NCBI GenBank assembly: GCA_027600665.1
Contig: JADGJL010000305.1
Location: forward strand, 1-25,884
Source of the DNA: Irineochytrium annulatum
Lineage: Eukaryota; Chytridiomycota; Chytridiomycetes; Chytridiales; Chytridiaceae
DNA length: 25,884 nucleotides
Direction of reading: 5' to 3'
The translations under genes were made by a program, and so were the position numbers. Under the pieces are notes generated by a model. The model saw only the letters and a list, made by a program, of their open reading frames with translations, was not told the DNA's origin and did not search any database. This document shows positions 10,441 through 19,739 of this stretch, in pieces (position 1 is the first letter of the stretch; every line of letters starts with the position of its first letter).

Positions 10441-13278
10441 TCAATCTCTTACCCCCGACATGTTGACATTATGTCCTGCGGACAGCTGAGGTCGATGCGT
10501 ATACTTGCTCTTTTTCAATAAAACCTGCCGCACGAGCTTAACCATATCTTTTATCGGCTTGTCCTTCCTTCCCGCCTCATTCACCGCCTCAATCAAGCCA
10601 TGTGTTATCGCGCCCTCCGGTTTCGAGCTAACATCAACGCCGGTCTGGCTCTCGTCCTTGCAGGCGCTAGTGAAGCCCCGTTTTCACATCGTTATTTTTT
10701 TAACAACACTCTTACCTAAGCAAGATGACGTCCGCCTCCGAGGACCTGTTACCCTGCGCCTCGTGCTCCTCCCTGATCTCGGGTGTGCCCTTGTAGTAAC
10801 CCTCCTGGTTGTACACGAACGGGAGGTCGAGGAGTGTGTTCTGCTGGAGGCAGTCGAGGACGCAGGTGACTTTAACCCCTTTCGGTAAGCCGTGGACAAG
10901 GTACGTATTCATGTCCTTCGCGAGAGAATAGTCAGACGCGTGAAGGAACGATAGCGAATTACCCTATCCGTGATTTCTGCTACGCGAGGCTTCCCTGCCC
11001 CTTTTTCATAGTCGCAAGGCAGCAAGCCATCGTCGAGTTCGTCGAGCGAACCTGCAAGAATTGGAAAAAAAAGGAAAAAAAAAGAAATGGAAAATGTAAT
11101 AACAATGTGAGTGGAGTTCAAATAATCAAGCGGCCTCGAAAATCACCTTTGGCTGAATGCGGCACGCTGCCATGGCCGCAGAAGTGCAGGTACAGCTGGT
11201 CGCCCGCCTTCGCTCCCTGACGGAGCCACTCCAGCTCCTTGAGGATATTCTGTCTTGTCGGGCGCCTCGCCGGGTCCTCCGAGTCGTCCACCAGGACCCT
11301 CATCTGATCCGGCGCGTCAGCGTAGCCGAAATTGTCCGTGAGCATTTTCTTGACCGCGAGCACGTCCCCAATCGAGTTCTCGAGGACCGACACGCCGGCC
11401 TTGTTCACCTTCGCGGTCCGGTTGTCCTTGTCGCGGTAGGAGATACCGATTAGGAGAGCTTTTTTCTGATTCTTTGGCGCGCCTCTGGTTTTTGAGGTAC
11501 CACCGGCGGCCGTGTGGGCGTCGTCAATGTTCACGTCCTTGGACGGGTGGCTCGTCGTGCCGAGTGACACCCTCTCCTTTCTCTCCTCTTCGTGACCTTC
11601 CAGGTCGCGGGTCCCTGGCGGCTTCACGGTGGAGGTGCGCTTCGCACTGGCGCCCGTCTCCTCATGGTTCGTAGAATGGTCGTGGTGCTCATCGCCATGC
11701 GCGGGCTTCTTTGGCGACCCCATCTTGCCCTTAGATGGTGTCGGCTCATCAAAAAAATGCTCTTCATCATGCACATCCTTCTTAACCGGGGGCTTGACCG
11801 GCGATGGCGCTGCCTTCCTCTCCGTGGTAACCTTCACAGTGGAGTTCCGCTTCGGCTCCTGTTCAGCCTCATGTCCCTTGCGCTCCACTTTCGAGACCCG
11901 AACGCTGTGGACGCCTCCGTGATCATGATCGTCGTTATGGTCGAAGGCGTCGGTATGCAGAAGCAAGGGCTTCGTCGGTAACTTTGCGTTTCCTTTCAGA
12001 GTCGGGGATTCCGCATGCTCATCGTGCTCGTGCCCACTCTTCGTCGGCGATTGGCCCGCCTTAGGCCGGTGCGCGTCGTCCAGCCGTGTCGAAGGCCGTG
12101 CCGGAGACCCATGCCGTTCATCAACTTGAGTTTTCCTGACCGGCGAGCCCGTCGAAGGCCGATTCCTCCCACCATCCTCGTGATGAACATCGTGGTGAGC
12201 ATCGTGGCGAGCATCGTGATGGTCGTCGTGATAATCATCGTGCTCAAGGTCGTGCCTCGACGACCGTCTCTTCCTCGACGAGGAGCGGTGATGGCGATGA
12301 TGGTGATGGTGGTGGTGCCGATGGTGGCGGTGAGACCTTTCGGCGTGGTCGGCCAGGGACACATTTACGGTCGGTACGTCCGGCTGCTCGCCCCAACCCC
12401 CGTGGAGAGGCTTCGGCGGCGGCGGCTGCTGGAATTGCGTTGGGGACGTGGGTGACGGGTAGGAAGTTCCGGCATACGGGTGTTGTTGGTGCGGGTAGGC
12501 GCTCATGTGTCCTGCCGGGGTTTGGGCGTATTGCTGTGGGTGGGCCATCACCATCCCCGGGCTGCCAGGGTGACCAAACTGGTTCGTGTTGTAGTTCATG
12601 GCCATCATCGGGCTCTGAATGGAGGGCGACATGGCGTAGTTGTTCGGGCTACCAATGGCGCGACTCTGGGCCTGTGGTATATGTGTAGGCACTCCATGTT
12701 GCTGATATGTTGATTGGAGGTGCTGCGGGTACGCCTGCGTATGCTGAGGGTAGCCTCCAGTCGGCGACTGCATATGGTTCAACACGGACGGTGGCGACGG
12801 AGGAAAGCCGCCAGGGCTTCCCAGGTCCCGCGTCTGGACGTGGGGTTGGTGTTGATGGCGAGCTAAATGGCGCGTCAGGGAGGAGAAGGCTCATGTCGCT
12901 GGACCCACCTCCGTGATCCATAGGAGATTGCGCCTGAGGGGCCTGTTGATGGGGATAGGAGCACACGACAATCAAAGTTTCTCCGTCGCGTAGGAGGCCC
13001 AGCGGACTCGTCGGCTTCACTAAGGAGAAGTCCGGCGCGCCAGTGTAGACAGAGGCCCTCGCGAGGTCGATTGCAAGGTCGTCCGCTAGGTGCTCCGATT
13101 TCACCCGCGACATCAAATCCAGCATGGCTGGCGTCCGCCCGTTTGGCAGCTTCTCCTGCGCGTTGTGCGGCAGGTCGACGACCACGCGCCTCGACGGGCC
13201 GGCTAGGACTGGAGCATTATGGGCCGGTGGGAAGCCCAGGAAGACGAGCGTCACCCGGGGGATCGCGGCGTACGGCAT
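10441..13278 (-). CDS. Metacaspase-like protein, probable pseudoenzyme
   Basis: About 866 residues from five exons, listed 5' to 3': 13278-12909, 12862-11147, 11051-10963, 10915-10716, 10666-10441. Residues 1-123 form a compact, non-repetitive region of unknown fold. Then follow a Pro/Gln/Tyr-rich stretch (about 125-290), a His/Asp-rich block (about 296-355) and a charged linker. The C14 caspase-like domain starts near residue 590 (KKALLIGISYRDKDN). The catalytic histidine is kept (FCGHGS, His687). At the cysteine loop, the family pattern DCCHSGTLLDLPF reads DCLQQNTLLDLPF (746-758), so the nucleophile position is Leu748 and the CHSG box is lost. The p10-like end (SACKDESQTG ... KYTHRPQLSAGH) is normal. 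The frame is otherwise intact, pointing to a maintained non-protease rather than a wreck. Active metacaspases cleave after Arg/Lys. Confidence 0.85.
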
Positions 13279-13710
13279 CGTGAGCTGGTGGCGAGAGCGA
13301 AATTCAATCAACAATGAATCCGGCGAGCTGGCGAACACCAGGCGAGGCGGGATGTGGTCGGCCGGCGCGACGAGATGGCGGGCGGTTGGGTCACTAGAGG
13401 GATATCAGCGCGTTGGCGCAAGTACCGTAGCTGAGAGAGGCCTCGAGAGCGGACGTGCGATCGCGTGCCGACACGACTTCCGCATTCACGCGCCTGGCCG
13501 ACTAAACGATAGTACGCCAAGCAAGCTCGGGACATCTCTTTCTCGCTGTCGTTTGCTGATGGAAGTCGAGAACGTATTGGATCTTGGAAGTAATTAGCTG
13601 TTGTCCGGGGTTTCGGCCTCTCGGCGTTTCGGCATTTTCGGCGTTCGCGACCAACTACAAAAGGAGGCCATACGCAGCCTTTTGCTCAGCAGCAAATAAC
13701 ATTGCCAACA
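13279..13710. promoter_or_regulatory. Shared divergent promoter region
   Basis: These 432 nt lie between the start codons of the minus-strand metacaspase-like gene and the plus-strand methyltransferase, so they must hold both promoters. A weak TATA-like ACTACAAAAGG is near 13654-13664, about 50 nt before the methyltransferase ATG. No further motif could be assigned. Confidence 0.5.
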
Positions 13711-14659
13711 ATGAACGCGGCAAACTGGTCCATCAACGCGTCCGCATACGCCACTTACTCAACAACCCTGACGGCCATATTCGACCTGACCGAGACCATG
13801 ATCCCCCTGCTCCCACCTCGCGGCACCAAGATCGAAGTCATGGACGTCGCCTGTGGACCAGGCGAAGGCTCTCGACGACTGGCTCGCGCATTGCAGGAGA
13901 GGAACGACGGCAGTACCGTGCTTGCGACCGACTATGCCGAGGGAATGGTCGAGGAGGCGAGGAAGCTTCTTCAGAAGGAGAACCTTGAGAATGTGGAGTT
14001 TGCTGTCGTCGATGGGATGGTGAGTCGCGTGCGCTTCGGAATGTTCTTCAACGGTGTTAACAAATAGTGTCGTTTCCAAACAGGACATGACGAACATCCC
14101 CAACAACTCTAAAGACGCCGTGACGAGTCAGTTCGGTATCATCTGCATGCCGGACGGCGTCAAGTCACTGCACGAAATGCATCGCATCCTTCGACCTGGC
14201 GGCGTCGTCGGCGTTACGACATGGGAGCGTCCAATCAACATTTTCCCGACGATGGCTGAAGCCGTCAAATCTCTAGTTAGCGTAAACGAGCAAGCCACGA
14301 GCGAGGATGACAAGAAAGGAGGGCCACTTGCAGGGACAGTGTTCAAGTGGGGCGACGAGCAGTTTCTGACTGATTCGCTCCGGTCGGCTGGCTTCGTCGA
14401 TGTGTCCGTGACTCGCGTCTCGAAGCCGTGCACTGTAGCCGGGGCCGACGTCGAGGGCTTTGCGGGCATGCTGGCGAACAACCCGGGCACGTTGGCGTAC
14501 GCCGAGAAGCTAGGATTGAAGGCGGTTGGCACACCGGAGTCGCGGGTCGCGCTAACGAATGCCATCAGGGAGGTTCTCGAGCGTCGTGTTCGGGAAGGAC
14601 TACCGCTAATTGACGGTGACGCGGTTGCGCTGGTGGGCATTGGCAAGAAAAGGTCGTGA
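13711..14659 (+). CDS. SAM-dependent class I methyltransferase
   Basis: Predicted 294-residue methyltransferase from two exons, 13711-14019 and 14084-14659, joined by a phase-0 GTGAGT...CAG intron. The Rossmann-type SAM pocket is clear: motif I VMDVACGPGEGS at about residues 43-54, an acidic residue ending the second strand (ATDYAEGM, about 72-79), VDGMDM across the splice junction (motif III region), and the post-motif ILRPGGVVGVTTW at about residues 135-147. This is the Methyltransf_11/25 type that modifies small molecules or lipids; the substrate cannot be read from sequence. The ATG at 13711 sits in a good context (CAACAATG) and its first residues lead straight into a helix expected before motif I. 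An AATAAA lies 100 nt after the stop. It shares a promoter region with the metacaspase-like gene, but no functional link is implied. Confidence 0.88.
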
Positions 14660-15068
14660 CTGTGTAGGGCTCTTCCGCTGTGTGATTGAAATGGGTATGC
14701 AAAGTTATAGTTTAGCTCCGTATGTCCTTTTTAGCATGATTCCTCTTTGTCTACGTTGAATAAAGCGATCCTGTTTTTAAAACGTTGGCAAATGCTTGTC
14801 ATTGTTTCATTGTGACTTGAATGGAACACGCATATAGCGTCGATATCAAATGTTTTTGATGTTGTAAAAAGCAACAAAGACTGTTTGTGGTCCTAACCCA
14901 AAATGAACGAAACACAATGAACAAGAATGTTCATTTCCTTCATTCAAAAATGTCAACAAAGCAGCTAAGACAAGTATGACATGACGGAGTCGCACACGTG
15001 AACAGTAAACTTTAACGATCTCTTTATCCGTCCTAAACCTCCTCTCAACTTGCTACCTGATACCCCGC
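14660..15068. other. Convergent intergenic region
   Basis: About 410 AT-rich nt between the methyltransferase and the convergent small helical gene. It holds the methyltransferase polyadenylation signal and otherwise no gene, repeat or RNA that I can recognise. Confidence 0.5.
14759..14764 (+). promoter_or_regulatory. Polyadenylation signal AATAAA
   Basis: A canonical AATAAA occurs 100 nt after the methyltransferase stop codon, at a typical distance for a fungal 3' end and in an AT-rich, T-rich setting. Confidence 0.55.
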
Positions 15069-15570
15069 TCAACGTCTGCCCGCAAACCATCCCCGGATAT
15101 ACTCCCCGGCCCTCCTGCCCGCTCCCCGCGTCCTCTCACCCGAGCTCCTAGCGCTCCCTTGGATGCTCCCCACGGTCTCCCTGAGCCTCCCACCGGCGCC
15201 CTGTGCCCTCTCGCGGATGCTTTGCCCGGCGCTCCTGACGCGCTCGCCCGCGCTGCGGACACTGTCGCGGAGGCTGTCAACAGACCACCGGGGCCTCGAT
15301 GAAGCGGTCTCGTCCGATCCCCGAGAGTCGCGAGGGGCCCGGGACGTGATGGAGGAGGAGGACGCGTTGGCGGCGCCGTTGCGCGAGTTGAGGGAGAGGC
15401 GGGAGAAGAGGCCGCGGGTGGCCGGGCGGTCGCGGTACTCTTGGTGCTTGTGGTGAAGAGTGGCAATCTGTGGGTGAATGAGAAGAGGGAGGAAAGGCAC
15501 TTAGATTACGCGTCGGACGGCGACAGGCGGGCGGAGAGTGTACCATAGCGGGAGAGTTCATGTGAACCAT
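15069..15570 (-). CDS. Small Arg/Ser/Gly-rich helical-repeat protein
   Basis: Predicted 141 residues from two exons: 15570-15544 (only 27 nt) and 15467-15069. The intron starts GTACAC, contains CTAAG, and ends in a pyrimidine-rich stretch with CACAG; it is phase 0. I do not recognise a family. The C-terminal 65 residues carry degenerate repeats of about 11 residues (SLRDSVRSAGERVRSAGQS, then similar units), the pattern of an amphipathic helix that lies on a membrane or lipid, as in LEA or apolipoprotein-like proteins. The middle is Ser/Arg-rich and probably disordered. It ends with an aromatic and basic tail (YIRGWFAGRR). The first ATG at 15570 is used; a second in-frame ATG follows at 15561. 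The tiny first exon is the weakest part of the model. Confidence 0.5.
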
Positions 15571-16145
15571 TGCTAACGCGTGGAGTGCTGAACTCTGGGT
15601 GCGTGTACAGGATATGAGGTGCGGGCGAAAGGAAGGATGCTGCGTTGGAGCGAGCGCGTCGACAGCGGGTGGTTGGGAGGTGCCGGAAGGGAGAGCGACG
15701 GTCTCCGGGAGCTCGGCTGCCTGGGTGTATCAGATGGTAGGTGGCGTAGTGGTCTGACTCGGTCGGGGTCTGCGGGTGTGTGCGTCAAGGGTCGCGATGG
15801 GGTTAATGGCGTAGATTATGCAGGCCATCGGGACCATCGCGTACATTTCTATTTTGAACAACAATGGACAATGAGGCCCTCGGCAATCCCAACTCGATGT
15901 GCGCGCTCATCGATGGGCAATCTCATCCCAGTATTGCCAGTCGAGCTGTTCTCGGAGCTCTGCTTGAGGAGAAGCTCTGTTTAAACAAAAAAGAGAGTGC
16001 TTCTTCATTTCGGGTTGTTATTCGGAAGGCAAAATAATTTGCAACAGTCAAATTACATTGGAATTGCTCGTAATCATGGTAAGAGTCAAACATGCTATTG
16101 TGAGGATACGAGAAGTACTACTAGGGACTTGATTTCTGCCAGCAG
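15571..16145. other. Intergenic region with no clear gene
   Basis: About 575 nt. The left part should be the promoter of the small helical protein. The right part lies downstream of the Old Yellow Enzyme gene. A 57-codon frame at 15864-16037 has a good start context but no other support, so it is not called as a gene. Confidence 0.45.
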
Positions 16146-17386
16146 CTAAAACTTGACATACCCCCGCCCCTCTGCATCATCCGCATAAAACTGTGTGTAC
16201 GGCAACTGCACCAACTCCCTCCCATCCTGAATCATATTCGCAAAGTCCGGGTTCGCCATCGTCGCCCTCCCAAATAGCGCGACATCCGCATCACCCTCTT
16301 TAATAAGTTTTTCCGCCTCCTCCGGTGTTAACCCCGAGTTCACAATCACGGGCACCTTCCTCCCGGCCTTCTTCCCGAACAGCTTGAGGACGTCGACCTC
16401 CGTTCCACGTTTCGTGGGGTCCATTACGGCCATATATCGCATCAGCTGGACGTAGCCCAAACCGAGGCTGTCAATGCCGTCCAGGACGGCGGTGTATTCC
16501 GCAAGCATGACGTCGTACGGGTCGCCCATATCATTGTAGCCGCCAGATGGGGAAAGCTTAATGCCCACGCGGGAGGCGTCGTTGTCCCAGGCCGAGATGA
16601 GGGCGCGGAGGGCATCGAGGATGAACTTGGCGCGCTTCTGCGGCGTGCCGCCGTAGGCGTCCGTGCGAAGGTTGGAGTGGGATTCAAGGAACTGGCTGGG
16701 AAGGTCTGAGTCGGCGAACACAGAAATTAGTCATATGAACCGTTTTATCATAGTGTTCAGAAGTACTTACATCCATTGGCAGCATGAAGCTCAACGCCAT
16801 CAAAACCGGCCCTCCTGGCGTTCTCGCTCGCCTTCCTATACATCTCGATATACACGGCCGGATCCTCGATTGCCACCGGTGTGACATATCCAGGGCGTCC
16901 CTCCAGCTGCCTAAACAAACCACCCTTGGCCGCGACGGCCGACGGCGCGACGGCTGGCTTCCCATCCTGCAGCAGCGGGTGCGCGACGCGGCCGATATGC
17001 CACAGCTGCGCAAAGATGACGCCGCCGGCCGCGTGGACCGAGTCGGTGACTTTGCGCCAGCCAGCGACCTGCTTGTCGTTCCAGATGCCGGGGGCGAAGG
17101 ACCATTCTGCAAGCAGGAACAAAGCACACAAATTAAATCAGGGAACGCCGGCAAGTCAGAGGGAAGCGGGCTGCATACCTCCACCCTGCGGCTCGATGAA
17201 GATCCCCTCGCTCAACAAAATGCCCGCAGACGCGCGATCGGTGTAGTGCTGCACCATGCGATCGTTTGGGATCCCTCCAGGGTCGGCGCGGTTACGCGTC
17301 AGCGATGACATTCCGACGCGGTTCTTGAGCGTTAAGGAGCCAATCTTGACGGGCTGCGCGAGCGTCGGGAACTTTAGGCCGGTCAT
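16146..17386 (-). CDS. Old Yellow Enzyme family NAD(P)H:flavin oxidoreductase
   Basis: Predicted 367-residue FMN enzyme from three exons: 17386-17179, 17106-16771 and 16705-16146, all junctions phase 1. The family reduces activated C=C bonds, such as enones, with NAD(P)H. Landmarks: TLKNRVGMSSLTRNRADPGG near the N-terminus (FMN-binding loop), LWHIGR, and HAANGYL formed across the second intron, giving the substrate-binding His177/Asn180 pair and the proton-donor Tyr182. Then come SNLRTDAYGG, LSPSGGYND, and VALFGR near the C-terminal phosphate-binding site. Length fits the family (about 360-400). Codon use matches the neighbours. A degraded second copy lies 2 kb away on the same strand. Physiological substrate is unknown; detoxification or oxylipin-type reduction are typical guesses. 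Confidence 0.93.
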
Positions 17387-18251
17387 GGTCGATTTCGTGG
17401 TGATTGTGTGGTAGTGGATGGCAATGGAAGGTGTTAGACAGTCGAAGGTATGATGGAGGCCGGGGAGGGACGATCGCGGCAGGTCTTATAGCTGGCCATC
17501 GCTGACAGAAGCCCGTCGGAGCCCGGGGCGGAGTTCACGATCCAGCAGCGGCGCGGGCGCCATCCTCAGTGTGTAGGTGGCCGATGTCAAATCCTTTGCA
17601 ATTGGTGATTTGTCACCTTCGGCTGCTGACAAGGCCGATTACCAACCAGACGCGTCAAGCCCATCTTTTTGTCACGGCCGTGAGCGCTCTCGCCGCTTAC
17701 CATTTTTCTTTTCGTCTCTGCGGGCGGTACGAGAACATCAACGTTTGCTCATTCTCGATTACCCTACCCCCTCAAGACGCGCACCTCCAACGGTGCCTTC
17801 ACCAACAACGGGCCGATGTAGACAGATCAACGTTGGAGTCCTGCAAGATCAACACCACGCCATTCTTCTCACAGTGTCCAAACTAAGCTATCACCAATTC
17901 GAGGATAAAATATGCTTTCATATTGAGTGCGTTGGGTAGATAAGATCTGAATACAGAATGAGTTTACAAACTATTGGTTTCGGTACAAGATATAGCAGGT
18001 AATGACAACTAATAACCGGGAAAGTGTGAAGGCGATGCTACAGACGCAAGGCGCCACTAATCGAAAAGTTAAATAAAATGACCAGGCGCCACCGGGATAG
18101 CAGAAGTCAAATAAGAAGTGATAAGGAGCCACCGGGATCGACGAAGTGAAATGTGAAGGGTAGTATGAACACAATATCAACAAGACTTTAGACTTCAGTA
18201 AAAGGATAGGGTCATATCACATGTCGAAGCCATCTTCACCGTCTCCCTAAA
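17387..18251. other. Intergenic region with short tandem repeats
   Basis: About 865 nt. The left part is the promoter of the Old Yellow Enzyme gene. Overlapping frames at 17569-17939 have no motif or splice support and look like chance. The right part is AT-rich and holds a short imperfect tandem repeat at about 18049-18160. No RNA gene was recognised. Confidence 0.5.
18049..18160. repeat. Three imperfect tandem copies, period 35-40 nt
   Basis: Units start near 18049, 18084 and 18124. Each begins with AGGCGCCAC or AGGAGCCAC, the last two followed by CGGGAT, and continues with an AGTCAAATAA-like AT-rich half ending near AGTGA. Spacing varies (35, then 40 nt), and the copies differ by substitutions and small indels. 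It lies outside coding sequence. Confidence 0.5.
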
Positions 18252-18698
18252 TCAAGCACACCTCGCTACCGTCTCATCCCCATCCGCCCTCTTCCCCACC
18301 ATCCCCCCAATAGTGGACACAGTCGACGTCACCGACCCCAACGAATCCCCCGTCTCAGTCCTGCTCCTCCTTGTGTCGGGCGTCTTCAACCACCACGAGT
18401 TGCTCTCGCCCCACCCGTCCTCCTCCTCCATCTTCACCTCCTGGCCCTCCACGACGACCTCCCCGTCGAACTCAAAGACCGTGTCAGCGTCGTACACGTC
18501 GACTGCGTGATCGCCCCAGTTGAAGCGACCGGGGCCATATTGCATGGCGTTCATCAGGCCGCGGATGCCGAGGCCGAGGGGCTGCAGGTGTTGATTGGGC
18601 GGTGCGGATTGCGGGGATTCAGGCTTTGGGTTGCAGCAGGAGCGTGGGCACTGCGGGCAGCAGGAGCGAGACCGGAAGTGAGTGGGGTGGCCGAGCAT
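18252..18698 (-). CDS. Small Cys-rich hypothetical protein
   Basis: Intron-free frame for 148 residues. I do not recognise it. Near the N-terminus is a cysteine cluster CCPQCPRSCC (residues 13-22), with no other Cys until the penultimate residue. The middle contains LGLGIRGLMNAMQYGPGRFNW-like hydrophobic and aromatic residues, then an acidic stretch with repeated Val/Glu (about 75-100). The C-terminus is Ser/Thr-rich. The ATG at 18698 has a fungal-like start context (TTCACAATGC); codons upstream in the same frame have no ATG. The Cys cluster could bind metal or be acylated at a membrane, which is speculation. The coherent composition and start context favour a real gene, but nothing independent confirms it. 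Confidence 0.45.
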   Translation of the reverse strand: MLGHPTHFRSRSCCPQCPRSCCNPKPESPQSAPPNQHLQPLGLGIRGLMNAMQYGPGRFNWGDHAVDVYDADTVFEFDGEVVVEGQEVKMEEEDGWGESNSWWLKTPDTRRSRTETGDSLGSVTSTVSTIGGMVGKRADGDETVARCA

Positions 18699-19229
18699 TG
18701 TGAAGAGTGATGTTGTATGGCGACGCGTTCGAGGGAGTGGATGAAGGTCAGAGGCCGATTGAAGAGAAAGCACGACGAAGCAGGAAGCAAGTTTGCTGGG
18801 TGGGAAGTCGTTAGGCAGTTGCTGAATGCGTTCTCGAGACGAGGACGAGGTCGCGGCTTAAGAAGGCGACTTGACAGGAGGAGGTGCTGGGCGCTCGCGG
18901 AATAAATCTAATAAGAAGGACCTTGAGTATGGTCGCCGTGGAAGGCACCGCCCCTTCACTGCGCGCGGGTAGCTGGGCGGGGTCACAAAAATGCACCTAC
19001 CCCACTTTTGACCGCTGATTTTAAGCGCAGCCCCTTCATTGTTTGTCTTCTTATTTTTTTCTTTTGGCCCTTTTCTCGTAATCAGATTTACCCCTTCGTA
19101 ATGTCTCACGCTGCTGCGGTATCCAGTGCACTTGTAGAGTAATAATTTTCTTCAACGAGTTGACCAATGCTTTCGGAACAGTTTTTTTGGAAAGTTATTA
19201 TCGCAGAATTTTTACCTTGCTTCTTTATT
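18699..19229. other. Intergenic region
   Basis: About 530 nt between the Cys-rich gene and the flavoenzyme relic. It should include the promoter of the Cys-rich gene. Frames here are short, without motifs, and overlap low-complexity AT-rich sequence near 19040-19100. No gene is called. Confidence 0.45.
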
Positions 19230-19739
19230 CTTGTTTGTCTCCGTCGTGAATGCTCAAAATCAAGATGATTCAAGCCTAGTGGTCCGTTAACTCCACGTGC
19301 ACAGCTGTTCTTGCGTTGGCCTCCGGCGTGACCATTCCCGGCTGTCCCTCCGCCTGCCGGAACAACCCACCGGAACGACAAGTAGATGGTGGGTTGGCGG
19401 GAAGTCGCCGACAAATGGACACACTGCGGGCGGCGTCACCGGCCGGGTCTCGGACCATCTACTTGCAGGGCTGCAGCCCGCGCATGCTCCTTCGGTCGTC
19501 GCAGCGAAGGTTCCAGATCCCGGCTACGAAAACCACTCTGCCATCAAGCCAGGAAAACATTATTTGAGGATGTGGTTGCATATCACGAACGCATGAGAAA
19601 TGCTCATTTAGCTGAGACTTAGGATTGATGATCCACTCAGGGCACCATTCGCATGGTATCGTGCCAGGGATGACGTATGACGCGGTTCGCGAGCGCTTAG
19701 GAGCCCCAACTAGACGCACTATGGGTACTGGAAAGTCAT
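19230..19739 (-). pseudogene. Decayed Old Yellow Enzyme copy
   Basis: Matches to the intact gene at 16146-17386 run in the same order on the same strand. They are: a start codon at 19739; a block near 19680-19715 that reads, in one frame, LGLLSAREPRHTSSLAR against IGSLTLKNRVGMSSLTR; a kept acceptor (GGCAG then AGTGGTTTTCG) and GGGATCTGGAAC near 19515-19545, matching the start of exon 2; and SGGLFRQAEGQPGMVTPEA near 19310-19375 against KGGLFRQLEGRPGYVTPVA. An in-frame stop follows six codons after the start, other stops and frame changes occur, and about 50 nt before the GGLFRQ block are missing. The far end is fuzzy and exon 3 was not found. The order and the retained intron boundary indicate a DNA-level duplicate, not a retrocopy. 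Confidence 0.75.
19379..19465. repeat. 12-bp perfect inverted repeat
   Basis: CAAGTAGATGGT at 19379-19390 is matched by ACCATCTACTTG at 19454-19465, with a 63-nt spacer, inside the flavoenzyme relic. The intact gene has no such arms at the matching place. It may have arisen by local mutation or template switching; chance is possible. Confidence 0.45.

Noticed and set aside
12649..12861. Continuation of the first metacaspase-exon frame beyond 12909 to a stop at 12649, as a separate 229-residue gene
   Set aside because: A phase-matching intron (12863-12908) links exon 1 to the long metacaspase frame, and the frame beyond it reads like an out-of-frame copy of the Pro/Gln/Tyr-rich region.
15864..16037. 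57-codon frame with a good start context (ACAATGG); an overlapping frame reads IPVLPVELFSELCLR, like the start of an F-box
   Set aside because: Too short, no splice partner found and no second motif. It may be a relic, but the support is too thin to call.
17569..17939. Two overlapping plus-strand frames of 105 and 120 codons
   Set aside because: They lack motifs, overlap each other and lie in the promoter of the divergent flavoenzyme.
19106..19414. 102-codon minus-strand frame overlapping the flavoenzyme relic
   Set aside because: It reads the relic in a different frame and runs into AT-rich sequence. The relic itself explains the open frame.
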